DNA from: Planctomycetota bacterium
GTDB lineage: Bacteria; Planctomycetota; UBA1135; UBA2386
Assembly (NCBI GenBank): GCA_028281765.1
Contig: JANQJF010000087.1
Location: forward strand, 186,001-250,000
Reading direction: 5' to 3'
DNA: 64,000 nt
Positions 31,046-40,368 of the stretch are shown here, one piece after another. The notes beneath the pieces were generated by a model. That model searched no databases. It saw only the letters and a program-made list of their open reading frames with translations, and had not been told where the DNA came from. A program made the position numbers and the translations under genes. Positions within the stretch are counted from its first letter, which is position 1. Every line of letters starts with the position of its first letter.

Positions 31046-32388
31046 TGGGAACTCTGCTCACTCTGGCGAAGAAGGACTTGACGCTCCTCTTCCGCGACAA
31101 GTTCGCGCTGTTCTGGATCTTCGCCTTCCCGCTGATCTACGCCGTGTTCTTCGGCAGCTTGTTCGGGGGCGACGACGGTGGCGTGCGCGCGAAGATGAGG
31201 ATCGCCGTCGTCGACGACGACCGCAGCGAGGAGTCGCGGGCTTTGCTCTCGCGCCTCGCGGCGCACGAGTCGGTGGCGATCGAGACGACGGGTGAAGGCG
31301 ACGACGCCGAGCCACGAGCGCACGAGATCGATGCCGCGCGGCGCGCGGTGCGCTTGGGCAAAAAGGTCGCCTACCTGCGGATCCCGAAGGACTACTTCGA
31401 GTCGCCGTTCGCGATGTTCGGCGGCGGCGGCGGAGACCGCGACCGACCCGAGCTCGAAGTCGGCATCGACCCGTCACGCAAGGCCGAGGCGGGGTTCCTG
31501 CAGGGCGTGCTGATGGAGACCGTGTTCCGCGGTATGGGTGACCTCTTCACCGACAAGGAGAAGATGAAGGCCGAGATCGACCGCGCGCGTGCGGAGATTG
31601 CCTCGGGGGACGGTCTCAACACCGTGCAGAAGGCGGTGCTGCAGACGTTCATGGGTGCGCTGTCGACGTTCTTCGACAGCGTCGATCTCGAAGTGCTCGA
31701 GAGCGGGCCGGCGAGCGGGTTCGGGGGTGGCGCCGGCGGCGGGCGCCAGCTGAAGGTCGTCGAGGTCGCGCGCGATCGCAGCAACCGACCCAAAACGGCG
31801 TTCGACATCACGTTCCCGTCGGCGATCGTCTGGGGGCTGATGGGCGTCGCGACCGGCTTCGGGGTCACGCTCGTGCGTGAGCGTGCGCAAGGAACGCTCC
31901 TGCGACTGCGAGCCGCGCCGATCGGCCGCGCTCAGCTGCTCGCCGGCAAGGCGCTCGGCTGCTTCGTGATGTGCATGATCGTCATGCTGTTCTTGCTGGG
32001 CTTCGCGACGGTGGCTCTCGGCGTGCGTGTCGACGACATCCTTCTGCTGCTCGTCGCGATGGTGTCGACCGGGGCGTGCTTCACCGGCGTGATGATGCTC
32101 GTGTCGGTGATGGGCAAGACCGAAGAAGCCGTCGCCGGCGCTTCATGGGGCGTCATGATGCCGTTTGCGATGATCGGCGGCGGCATGATCCCGCTGGTCG
32201 CGATGCCGTCGTGGTTGCTCACGGTCAGCAACGTGAGCCCATTCAAGTGGGGCATCTACGCGGTCGAGGGAGCCGTATGGCGCGGATTCTCGTTCACGGA
32301 CATGCTGCTCCCCTGCGGAATCCTGATCGCGATCGGTGCCGTGTTGTTCTGGATCGGAGTCGCGATCTTCCGTCGTATCGACGGCTGA
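31045..32388 (+). CDS. ABC-2 type transporter permease
   Basis: 447 residues. One N-terminal helix (KFALFWIFAFPLIYAVFFGSL) is followed by a ~200-residue extracytoplasmic region, containing a glycine-rich stretch FGGGGGDRDRPEL, and then five or six C-terminal helices (including IVMLFLLGFATVAL and LIAIGAVLFWIGVAIF). This is the standard ABC-2/NatB layout. It is translationally linked to the ATPase, and the pair probably exports a lipid, ion or drug-like compound. Confidence 0.9.
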   Translation: MGTLLTLAKKDLTLLFRDKFALFWIFAFPLIYAVFFGSLFGGDDGGVRAKMRIAVVDDDRSEESRALLSRLAAHESVAIETTGEGDDAEPRAHEIDAARRAVRLGKKVAYLRIPKDYFESPFAMFGGGGGDRDRPELEVGIDPSRKAEAGFLQGVLMETVFRGMGDLFTDKEKMKAEIDRARAEIASGDGLNTVQKAVLQTFMGALSTFFDSVDLEVLESGPASGFGGGAGGGRQLKVVEVARDRSNRPKTAFDITFPSAIVWGLMGVATGFGVTLVRERAQGTLLRLRAAPIGRAQLLAGKALGCFVMCMIVMLFLLGFATVALGVRVDDILLLLVAMVSTGACFTGVMMLVSVMGKTEEAVAGASWGVMMPFAMIGGGMIPLVAMPSWLLTVSNVSPFKWGIYAVEGAVWRGFSFTDMLLPCGILIAIGAVLFWIGVAIFRRIDG

Positions 32389-32395
32389 CGGGTCG

Positions 32396-32920
32396 CTACA
32401 AGCCGATCGAGGCGATGCCGGCTTCGGACGTAGCCATCCAGCCGAAGAAGCACGGCGCGATGATGCCGCACTGGTAGTAGACCGTGAGCCACTGCGTGTA
32501 GAACGTGCCGCCGAGCAGCGTTGCGTCGTTCGGAATCGAGAACGTGAAGTTGTCGCCGTAGCCCTGCGTCAACGTCTCGGGCATCGGAATCACGATGTCG
32601 TGCGGCACGTACAGGTTGCAGTTCGCGGGCTGCGACAAGAACAGCGACTGCGGGATCGTGACGCCCGGCAGAAGGGACGGGTCGAACCCGATCACCAGGT
32701 GCGGCCGGAAATAGGCGACCGAGCCGCCGTTGAAGTTCGGTCCCTGATAGTGGACCTGGAACGAGCCGCCGAGCGACGGCACTCCCGTCGCGAGCATGGT
32801 CGGGGTGCCTTCCGGTGTCGGGCACGACGAGCCGTGCAGCGTGAACGACGCGGTTTGCGCGGTCGCGAACGAGGCCAGTGCGAGGGCCGAGAAAGCGAAT
32901 GCCAGTAGAGCGGTTTTCAT
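32396..32920 (-). CDS. small secreted protein with the Q-L/TQ C-terminal motif
   Basis: 174 residues from ATG 32920 with a clear signal (MKTALLAFAFSALALASFATA). The mature part is beta-rich with four cysteines. Its C-terminal half has NDATLLGGTFYTQWLTVYYQ, matching TDTNLIGLEIFTQALIARFQ at the end of the VCBS protein (25907-28438). The shared element may be a cell-surface or secretion-related domain of this lineage. Function unknown. It is convergent with the ABC permease, seven bases apart. Confidence 0.72.
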   Translation of the reverse strand: MKTALLAFAFSALALASFATAQTASFTLHGSSCPTPEGTPTMLATGVPSLGGSFQVHYQGPNFNGGSVAYFRPHLVIGFDPSLLPGVTIPQSLFLSQPANCNLYVPHDIVIPMPETLTQGYGDNFTFSIPNDATLLGGTFYTQWLTVYYQCGIIAPCFFGWMATSEAGIASIGL

Positions 32921-33048
32921 GGTGACGCGGAGGTAGGGGTCCCTGGCAGGAGGCTCGCCGCATGATAGTGCGATTCGGCCTCGAGGTGTCGATCGAAGCG
33001 ATTCCCGCATCGCAAACGCAAGCGGGCACGTTCACGACGGGCCCCGGC

Positions 33049-35397
33049 TCAGTCAGGCACGACCGTCGTCTCGCCGGCCCGCAACTCTGCCGTGCGCACC
33101 AGCGGGTCCGCTTCGACTGCCGAGTCCCGGCGCAGTTCGAACCGCCACTCGGCCGGCTGCATGAAGCCGAGGGTCAGGCTCTCGCCATCGGTGCCGTAGC
33201 CCCAGCTGCCGAACCACTCGGCGTCGCTGGATTCGCGATAGGAGGCGCGCACGTGCCAGGTGCCGGTCCAATCGTCCGGCCGCATGATCTTCGCCGTCGC
33301 GCCGCGACGCATGGTCATGAACGCGAGGGCCGGGCGTTCCGAGAAGCACCGCACTCGCTCGCGCCATCGTGGCAGCGTGCCGGATGACCCGCGGGGACGG
33401 ATCTCGACCGTGACATCGCCCGCGACGACTTCGACGCGGTAGCGGCCCGGCCGCACGGGGTCGACGAGATCGTTGTCCTTGACGATTTCCGTCGGCCTGG
33501 ACTCGGGTCGAGCGGACCATTCGACCCGCAGTTCGCCGTTGAACAGCGTGCCGTCTTCGTAGCGCACGTCGAGTTCGAGCGTGGCCTTGGGAAGCGTCTT
33601 CTGTTCGGCGGATTTGATCTCCCTGGGATCAATCGACTTCTCGTACGCGTCGACTTCGACGCGCACCTCGGCGACACCGAGCGCCTCCGGACTGCCCTCG
33701 ATCGGCTCGGCTCTCCACTTGACCGGCTTGCTTTCCTCGGTTCCCGCGGTTCCGTAGAACGTCGCTCGGGTGATCGTGCGGTCTTCGAGTCCCGGTACCA
33801 GCTCGGAGTCCATCACGAAGCTGACTTCGCCGGGTCCCCGGCCGACCCACTGTTCGAGCGGCAAGATTTCGCCGTCCGCGAACGTGAGCTCGATGCAGAA
33901 CGTCGCACCCGCCTCCTCGACCTTGCGGCCGGTGACTCGGTCGACAACGGTGAGTTGGACACCGAGTTGGCGCTTGGCGGTCCACGTCACGAATCCGTCG
34001 TCTGCGGAAACGTTCGAGCCTTCGATCGTCCAACCCGGCGCCACGGGAAAGACCTGGAGCTTGCCGTCCGGGAGGCCGGCGAATTCGACGTTGCCGGCGC
34101 CGTCGGTCTCGGCGAAGCACTGCTGATACGTCGAGTTCGTGCCCGCGAGTTCGCGCTTGCGGGCGCGCATCGCCCTCTGACTCGGGCTCACGTGGCTGAC
34201 CCCGGCGTATGCCGTGCAAAGGACCAGCGGTAGCCCGATCACGGGACGCCCGATCTCGTCGATGACTCGGCCGCGGAGCTCGCGACCACGGCGCAGGACG
34301 ATCTGCATGGCCTCGGACGAGGGAGTAGCGGACACTACGGTGCGGAGGTAGCCGTTCGCAGAGACACCGAGTTCGAGTGAGTCGTCTGACTCGACTGGCT
34401 CCGAGATACGGAACGACCCGTAGGGATCGGTCTGCGTCCGCGTCGGCACCGACTTGTCGGAAGCGACCAGGTAGGCCGTCGCGCCGTCGATGGGTTGGCC
34501 TGCTTCGTCGACGACGACGCCGAACAGCCCCGGTGTAACCGTGGCGGGTTCGCGCACGGGGTCCAGCGCCGCCGGCGAGTCGGTCACTTCCGTTCGCGCT
34601 GGCGCCGTATCCGTGTCGGATACAAGGCTCGAAGTGACCGCGGGTTCGCCTGCGGAGCGCACGCTCACGAGCGCTGCCGTCTCGTTGTCAGGCTGTGAGT
34701 TCCATCCGAACCAGAGGAGGACGCTGCCCAACGCAGTGGCAGCGGCGAATACAGTTGTCTTCATCAGTGCGAGTGAGGCGACCGTCCCGGCGGATACCCC
34801 TGCAGCACCGGCGGTCGCGAGGCCGATGTCCTGACCCGATCGGGCGAGGGGTGTGAGCAGGACGCACCATGAAGACCAGTCTCGCCCGTTCTCGCGCTGC
34901 AGCTGTTCGCGAAGCAGCTCGAGGCCGCGGCGCACGCGCCAGCGCACGGTGTCCATCGGCTTGCCTTCGTCGCGCGCGATGTCTTCCGTGCTGCGTCCAT
35001 CGAGGAATCGCAGGAGGATCGTGCGACGAAATGGCTCTGGCAGTCGGCGTGCCGCGCTCGTGACCTGCTCGGCCACCTCTGCGCGCTCGACCAGCTCGGT
35101 CGAGTCCGGCAACGAGTTGCTTCGCGCCACCGCTCGTTCTCGCTTGGCGCGCCGGGAGTCTCCCCGGAACTGTCGCGCGGCGAGTCGGCGAGCCACGGAG
35201 CTCAGCCATGCCCGTCTCGGCACGCCGTCCGGCGCGGGTCGGCGGATCGCGGCCACGGCCGTGTCCTGCACGAGGTCGTCGGCGTGCGATTCGCCGATGA
35301 GGGCTCTCGCGAGTCCGGCGAGCCAGGTGAGATCCGTTGCGTCGAGCGGAGAGTTCTTCATGTCGTCCGCGGGGTAGTTCCCGGGGGGTGCGGACAC
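33049..35397 (-). CDS. ECF sigma factor fused via one TM helix to a large extracytoplasmic region (3)
   Basis: 782 residues. Sigma region 2 at ~20-80 (HADDLVQDTAVAAIRR) and region 4 at ~105-165 with STEDIARDEGKPMDTVRWRV as the helix-turn-helix. The likely single membrane span is ~213-231 (TTVFAAATALGSVLLWFGW). The outer part carries carboxypeptidase-regulatory-like turns (QTDPYGSFRIS, ETDGAGNVEFAGLP). An alternative start at M13 (35361) would lose no sigma motif. A perfect six-bp dyad lies just upstream of the first ATG. No anti-sigma gene is adjacent. Confidence 0.85.
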   Translation of the reverse strand: MSAPPGNYPADDMKNSPLDATDLTWLAGLARALIGESHADDLVQDTAVAAIRRPAPDGVPRRAWLSSVARRLAARQFRGDSRRAKRERAVARSNSLPDSTELVERAEVAEQVTSAARRLPEPFRRTILLRFLDGRSTEDIARDEGKPMDTVRWRVRRGLELLREQLQRENGRDWSSWCVLLTPLARSGQDIGLATAGAAGVSAGTVASLALMKTTVFAAATALGSVLLWFGWNSQPDNETAALVSVRSAGEPAVTSSLVSDTDTAPARTEVTDSPAALDPVREPATVTPGLFGVVVDEAGQPIDGATAYLVASDKSVPTRTQTDPYGSFRISEPVESDDSLELGVSANGYLRTVVSATPSSEAMQIVLRRGRELRGRVIDEIGRPVIGLPLVLCTAYAGVSHVSPSQRAMRARKRELAGTNSTYQQCFAETDGAGNVEFAGLPDGKLQVFPVAPGWTIEGSNVSADDGFVTWTAKRQLGVQLTVVDRVTGRKVEEAGATFCIELTFADGEILPLEQWVGRGPGEVSFVMDSELVPGLEDRTITRATFYGTAGTEESKPVKWRAEPIEGSPEALGVAEVRVEVDAYEKSIDPREIKSAEQKTLPKATLELDVRYEDGTLFNGELRVEWSARPESRPTEIVKDNDLVDPVRPGRYRVEVVAGDVTVEIRPRGSSGTLPRWRERVRCFSERPALAFMTMRRGATAKIMRPDDWTGTWHVRASYRESSDAEWFGSWGYGTDGESLTLGFMQPAEWRFELRRDSAVEADPLVRTAELRAGETTVVPD

Positions 35398-35403
35398 GCG
35401 AGT

Positions 35404-35420
35404 GAGAATTCTAGATTCTC
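35404..35420. promoter_or_regulatory. dyad GAGAAT-N5-ATTCTC upstream of the third sigma fusion
   Basis: A perfect six-bp inverted repeat in an AT-rich patch, beginning seven bases upstream of the first possible ATG of the sigma-fusion gene and 30 bases past the GNAT stop. GAGAATCT also occurs ~31 bases upstream of the second sigma fusion, and GAATCT ~40 bases upstream of the first. It may be part of an autoregulated ECF promoter or an operator. Confidence 0.3.
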
Positions 35421-35449
35421 TACCCGGGGAATGAGACGCGGACCTGGCG

Positions 35450-36331
35450 CTAGACCGAATCCAGGCCGTCGATGAAGAACTGGCACCGACCGCGGTCGGT
35501 CAGTGGTTTGCACAGTGCGACGGCGCCTTCTTGCAGTGACGTCCCGTGCGGCACGAGCCGGTCGAGCAGCTCGTTGCGGTAGGGGGGCAGCAACACGGTT
35601 GCCGTGGGCTGGTCCAAGGCGTGCATCGCCGCTGGTATGAGCGCGGCGACGTCTTCGTCGCTACCACCGAACTCGTGCCACCAGCCCGGGAAGTCGACGC
35701 CCTTGCCGTGGAAGGCGTAGGCGACGACGGTGTCGTCCCGTTCCAGCACGAAGCCGTCCGTCCGCGTCTCGGTCGTCAGTCGCTGCATTTCGGCGCGATC
35801 GCGGATCACGCGCCACGGCTTCGCGGCGTGGAGTTCGGTGATCGCATCGAGGTCGTCCGTGACGAACGGGCGGCAGCCGTCCGCGTGTTGCTCCGGCCTC
35901 GTCAGGGACAGCTCGGCCTGCACGCCAGCCACGGCGTAGCCGAGCTTCGCGTAGAACTCCCACAGGTCCGACCAGAGCACGATGATGTCCTGGCCTGCCT
36001 CGATCTCGCGATCGGCGATGCGGTGCAGGATGCCGCTCGCGAGCTGCGCGCCGCGCGCGGTCGGGTCGGTTGCGACGACGCCGACGAGCGACGCCTCGAG
36101 AGTTGCCTGACTCGTGGACATACGAACCCGGCGGACCGCCGCGTGGGAGCGGAGGGAGTCGCCTTCGAATGCGCCGTACGCGGCGACCTCGGCATCGGGC
36201 GCGAAGATCTGCGGGTACGTGTCGAGTAGGGAATGGCCGGGTTCACCGACGAGCCATTCCGCGAGGCGCGCGTCCGCCGCGACGAGCTCGTCGTGAGTCA
36301 ACTCACGAGTCTGTCTCGTTGCGACTGTCAC
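35450..36331 (-). CDS. GNAT-family N-acetyltransferase
   Basis: 293 residues. The acetyl-CoA motif region is LVGVVATDPTARGAQLASGILH, followed by DIIVLWSDLWEFYAKLGYAV as in two-lobed GNAT proteins. The substrate is not evident. Its ATG overlaps the stop of the preceding small flagellar-operon gene by four bases, so it is co-translated with the flagellar operon and may modify a flagellar protein or sugar; that is inference. Confidence 0.8.
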   Translation of the reverse strand: MTVATRQTRELTHDELVAADARLAEWLVGEPGHSLLDTYPQIFAPDAEVAAYGAFEGDSLRSHAAVRRVRMSTSQATLEASLVGVVATDPTARGAQLASGILHRIADREIEAGQDIIVLWSDLWEFYAKLGYAVAGVQAELSLTRPEQHADGCRPFVTDDLDAITELHAAKPWRVIRDRAEMQRLTTETRTDGFVLERDDTVVAYAFHGKGVDFPGWWHEFGGSDEDVAALIPAAMHALDQPTATVLLPPYRNELLDRLVPHGTSLQEGAVALCKPLTDRGRCQFFIDGLDSV

Positions 36332-36591
36332 GGCTGCGACTTGCGGTACGCCTCTTCGAGCTGCTTGCGCAGATCCATGACGGCGCTGAAGTCGTCGTCG
36401 GCCTTCTTCATCGCCTCACGCAGCTTCTCGATGTCTTCGACTTCTTCCGTCTTGGGCTGACGGGCAACCGACTCGAGCTTCTCGAGAAGGCGGCGGAACT
36501 CGGTTTGCTCGGTGCCGGCCGGAGCGGGCGTCTGCTCGTTCCCCTGCGGTCCCTGCAGGCCGTCGATGCGCAGTCTGTCGTCGATACCCAT
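36328..36591 (-). CDS. small helical protein at the end of the flagellar operon
   Basis: 87 residues, no signal peptide. A disordered Q/G/P-rich start is followed by two predicted helices (FRRLLEKLESVARQ and EDIEKLREAMKKADDDF, then MDLRKQLEEAYRK). It follows flgL by three bases and overlaps the next gene, so it belongs to the operon. Size and helicity suggest a chaperone or small assembly factor for hook-associated proteins; no family is recognised with certainty. Confidence 0.65.
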   Translation of the reverse strand: MGIDDRLRIDGLQGPQGNEQTPAPAGTEQTEFRRLLEKLESVARQPKTEEVEDIEKLREAMKKADDDFSAVMDLRKQLEEAYRKSQP

Positions 36592-36594
36592 GGC

Positions 36595-38007
36595 CTACCT
36601 CAGGAAGTTCAGGAGACTGGTTTGCACGATCTGTGCGCTGACCCGCAGCGACGCCTGGTAGAGTGAGTCGCGCTGGTTGAACTCGACGATCGCTTCGACG
36701 ATGTCCGTATCTCGTTCGATCGAGAGCGCGTCGGTCGTGCCGATGCGCATGCCGTCGACGCGGTTCTGGACGAGGTCCATGTTCTCGGTGCGGAAGCCGA
36801 GGTTGCGGAGCGACGTGAGGATCTGCTCGTGCGCGGCGTCGATGTCGCCGAGGCTCTCGGTGAGCAGCTCACTGACCTCCTGCTGCCGCAGGCCATCGTC
36901 GTTCGCGAGGATGTCGCGGATCGAGATCAGCGTCGAGAACGCGTCGAACGTGCCCTCGTAGCGCACGCGCTCGGTGCCGGTCGACGTCAGGCTGGACACG
37001 TCGACGTTGACGACCGAGCCGTCCAGGGAGTCGTTGACGACGAGATTGTTCTGCGTGAAGTCGACCGCGGTCGACGTCGCGCCGCCGTCGAGCGAGAGCG
37101 TCGCCGTGCTCGTGAACGAGCCGCTCGTCGGCGAAATCGGCAGCGTCAGGTTCAGGCTTATCGTGCTGCTCGGATCCGTGCCGACCTGCACGTCGTTGTC
37201 GCCGGTCGAGACTGTGATGTTCGGGCCCCCGTTGATGCTGAGCTGGTCGGGCGCGGTGAACGTGTAGTTCATCGGGCCGAGGGCGTTCGTCGTGCCGCTG
37301 CCAGCCGCGATCCCCGTGACCGATCCCGGAACATTGAGCCCGCCGAACGCGACGACGAGGTTGTCGGCGCCGACGCCCGTGTCGATTCCGGCTCCGCTCT
37401 GCAGGCCGGTGTCGCCGCGGAACGTCGTGCCCGCACGCGAGTGGTTCTGGAACACGTCGTCGCCGGGAATGTTGAGCTCGGTGTCGACTCCGGGCGCGAT
37501 GTCGACGCTCAGCGTGCGGTCGTTGCCGTTGTAGACGACGGATGCGCCGCCCGCGTCCTCGCGTAGCTCGAACGGGGGCACATCCGAAACGGTGCCGCCG
37601 AAGATGTAGCGACCGGCGCGTGCCGAGTTCGCGACGGAGACCATCTGGCCGAGGATCTGGTCGATCTCCTGCGCGATGCTCTGGCGATCGCTGTCCGACA
37701 TCGTGCCGTTCGCGCCCTGTACCGTCAGCTCGCGGACGCGCTGCATGATCGACGACGCGTCTTCGAGCGCGGCCGTGCCGGTGTTGAGCGTTTCGCGCGC
37801 GAGGTCGATGTTGTCGAGGCTCTGCTCGAGGGAGCGCAGCTCGTTCTTCAGGGGCAGGATGCGCAGCATCGCCGTCGGATCGTCGGACGGTCGGTTGACG
37901 CGGATTCCGCTCGCGATCTGCGACTGCAGACGCGTGGAACCCAGCAGGTTGTTCCGGATGTCCATCAAGGACTGCCGGTAGAGCATGCCCTGTGTGATGC
38001 GTGTCAT
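36595..38007 (-). CDS. flgL: flagellar hook-associated protein 3 (FlgL)
   Basis: 470 residues, longer than the usual ~300-400. The N-terminus MTRITQGMLYRQSLMDIRNN and C-terminus DTDIVEAIVEFNQRDSLYQASL are the conserved helical D0/D1 parts shared with flagellin; the extra length is a threonine/serine-rich central beta insertion (~200-340). It forms the junction between hook and filament and is exported through the flagellar channel. It follows flgK in the operon. Confidence 0.93.
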   Translation of the reverse strand: MTRITQGMLYRQSLMDIRNNLLGSTRLQSQIASGIRVNRPSDDPTAMLRILPLKNELRSLEQSLDNIDLARETLNTGTAALEDASSIMQRVRELTVQGANGTMSDSDRQSIAQEIDQILGQMVSVANSARAGRYIFGGTVSDVPPFELREDAGGASVVYNGNDRTLSVDIAPGVDTELNIPGDDVFQNHSRAGTTFRGDTGLQSGAGIDTGVGADNLVVAFGGLNVPGSVTGIAAGSGTTNALGPMNYTFTAPDQLSINGGPNITVSTGDNDVQVGTDPSSTISLNLTLPISPTSGSFTSTATLSLDGGATSTAVDFTQNNLVVNDSLDGSVVNVDVSSLTSTGTERVRYEGTFDAFSTLISIRDILANDDGLRQQEVSELLTESLGDIDAAHEQILTSLRNLGFRTENMDLVQNRVDGMRIGTTDALSIERDTDIVEAIVEFNQRDSLYQASLRVSAQIVQTSLLNFLR

Positions 38008-38018
38008 CGGCGTCTCCC

Positions 38019-40358
38019 CTAGCGGCCGAGGTTGATGAGTGTCGTGGTCAACTCTTGGACCGTGTTCACGAATCGCGCCGCGGCCTCGTAGGCCTGCTGG
38101 TGCTTGACGAGGTCGACCATCTCTTCGTCGATGTTGACGCCGGAGATTTGCTCGCGCTGCTGCTCGAGCGAGGTCATCAACGACTCTTCGGCGAGGACGG
38201 TCGTCTCTGCAGCCGAAACGTCGAACCCGAGCGTCGTCACGATGTTGCCGTAGAAGTTCTCGATGGTGTTGTCGCCGAACGATGCGAGCGCCTCGTCGCG
38301 GAGCTGCATGAAGCGGTCGAGGTTGCCACCGTCACCGGCGGCGCTGCTCGTCGCGCCCGCGAACAGATCCGGGTTGTCCAGGAGGTCCTGATTGACCGCG
38401 AGCGTGCCGGCGGAGTCGCCGACGAACATCGCGTTCACGCCGAGGACCGCGAGCACGTCGGACGTGTCGCTGTCGGCCAGCGTCTCCAGTTCGAAGACGT
38501 TGTTGTTGCTCGCGTTGATGGTTCCCTGGGTGAACGAGACGCTGATGCCGTCCGCGACCTCGAGCTCCTTGCCGTCGTAGCCGGCACCGACGTCGAGCGT
38601 GCCGATGCGGGTACCGTCTTGGTCGAAGACGCCGACTGTCAAGTCTGACGTCACGCCGATTTCGCCGTCGCGATCCGGGATGAACCGCAGCGCGCCGTTC
38701 TCGGAGCCGTTGTACTGGCCGGTGACCTCGACCTGCACGCCGCCGTTGTCCTGTCCGTTCGCGGGGCCGGTCGCCATGCCGATCGACGTGAGGGGCGCGC
38801 CGACGCCGTTGGACAGCGTCAGCGTCGCGGATGAGCCGGCGGAGTTGCTGCGGATCACGAGTCGGTCGCCGACGTTGCGCGCCGTCGCGTTCGTCAGGTC
38901 GTCGTTGATCGCCGCGACGAGTTCGTCGGTCGTCACGGCGGACGTCGCCGTAAAGTCCGCGGCGTTCAGCGTGACGGTTTCGACCGAGCCGTCGACGTCG
39001 ACGTTGAACGTCTGCGGGAACGCGGCGCCGCTGAGATCGAACGGCTCACCGGCGGCGCTGCCCAAGCTCGGGAACCCGCTGCCGAACGAGCCGAAGGTGT
39101 CCGGCCGCGTATCGAGGCGTGGCGAGAAGTCGAAGCCGTAGCCCGACGCCGCCTGAATGCGCAGTTTGCCCGTCGGGTCGACGCTCGCCGACAGGTTGTC
39201 GATCGAGCTCAGCTCCGCGGCAAGATCGTTGAGCGTCATCGAGCGCGGATCGATCTCGATTCGGTGCCGCTCGATATCGTCGGTCGCGCGGTCGGTGATG
39301 TTGACGTAGAGCTCACCGTCGACGATGTCGAACGGCAGGCCGGTCGCGTTGAGCAGCTCGTCGCCGCGCATGCCGTCGTTGTCGGTGTCCATGACGCCGA
39401 TCGACGCGGTCAGATTTTGGAACGGGCCGGAGCCGGCGATACCGGTCGAGTGGATCCGGTTGAACTCGAGCGCGAGGTTCCTGGCGAGCGAGTCGAGGCG
39501 ATTCGTGAGCGTCGAGAGGTTCGAGCCCTCCTGCGACAGCAGGGCGCCGAGCGAGCCGGACGTGATATCGATCGGCGCGTTCGCGGCGAGGATCTCGGGC
39601 TGGCCGGTCGCGGTCTCGCGCACGGCGAGCGGGCTCGTGCGGTCGCCCGCGACGAGCAGGTGTCCGCCGACCAGGATGTCGAGCGAGCCCGTATCGCGTT
39701 CGAGCGTGCGCACGTTCGCGATCTCAGACAGCTCCTGCGCGAGGAGGTCGCGCTGGTCCCGCAGGTCGTTCGCGGTCGAGCCGTTCGACTCGAGCGACGC
39801 GATCTGGCCGTTGAGGACGCTGATCTGCCGGGCCTTGTCGTTGAGCTCCTGCACCTGGGCCTGTGCTTCGGCGATGGAGTTCGACTCCATCTGACCGAGA
39901 CGCTGGCTGATCAGGTTCATTGCGTCCGCGAGCATGTCGGCCGACTGCACCGCGCCGCCGCGAAGCGAGCGATCAGCCGGGTCGGTCTGCAGCTGCGAAA
40001 ACGAGCCGAACATGCTCGCGAGCCCTTCGCTCAGACCCGCGTCGGGTTCGCCGAACACGCCTTCGATTTCGCTCAGACGGCGGTAGTCGAAGTTGGCCGA
40101 TGCGACCATACCGATCTGGAAGTTGATCCGCGACGCGAGCGAGTCGTCGACGATACGCGAGATGTTGCCGACGTCGACGCCGGTGCCCAGCTGCATGCCG
40201 CCCTGGATCGAGAAGGGCACCGCCGACATGAGGGACAATCGCTGGCGCGAGAAGCCGGGCGTGTTGGCGTTCGAGACGTTGTGGCCGGCGGTTTGAATGC
40301 CGAGCCGGGCGGCGTTGAGCGCCTTGAGTCCCGCGCCGAGTCCGAATCCGAATCCCAT
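38019..40358 (-). CDS. flgK: flagellar hook-associated protein 1 (FlgK)
   Basis: 779 residues. The start GFGLGAGLKALNAARLGIQT with HNVSNANTPGFSRQ and the terminal DEEMVDLVKHQQAYEAAARF are the conserved ends of FlgK. The middle is enlarged. Residues ~440-528 (FDLSGAAF, VDVDGSVETV, DFTATSAVTTDELVAAI) match a module inside FlgE of this operon. FlgK caps the hook and joins FlgL. The paired FlgN-like chaperone is encoded just upstream in the operon. Confidence 0.95.
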   Translation of the reverse strand: MGFGFGLGAGLKALNAARLGIQTAGHNVSNANTPGFSRQRLSLMSAVPFSIQGGMQLGTGVDVGNISRIVDDSLASRINFQIGMVASANFDYRRLSEIEGVFGEPDAGLSEGLASMFGSFSQLQTDPADRSLRGGAVQSADMLADAMNLISQRLGQMESNSIAEAQAQVQELNDKARQISVLNGQIASLESNGSTANDLRDQRDLLAQELSEIANVRTLERDTGSLDILVGGHLLVAGDRTSPLAVRETATGQPEILAANAPIDITSGSLGALLSQEGSNLSTLTNRLDSLARNLALEFNRIHSTGIAGSGPFQNLTASIGVMDTDNDGMRGDELLNATGLPFDIVDGELYVNITDRATDDIERHRIEIDPRSMTLNDLAAELSSIDNLSASVDPTGKLRIQAASGYGFDFSPRLDTRPDTFGSFGSGFPSLGSAAGEPFDLSGAAFPQTFNVDVDGSVETVTLNAADFTATSAVTTDELVAAINDDLTNATARNVGDRLVIRSNSAGSSATLTLSNGVGAPLTSIGMATGPANGQDNGGVQVEVTGQYNGSENGALRFIPDRDGEIGVTSDLTVGVFDQDGTRIGTLDVGAGYDGKELEVADGISVSFTQGTINASNNNVFELETLADSDTSDVLAVLGVNAMFVGDSAGTLAVNQDLLDNPDLFAGATSSAAGDGGNLDRFMQLRDEALASFGDNTIENFYGNIVTTLGFDVSAAETTVLAEESLMTSLEQQREQISGVNIDEEMVDLVKHQQAYEAAARFVNTVQELTTTLINLGR

Positions 40359-40368
40359 GGTTCTCTCC

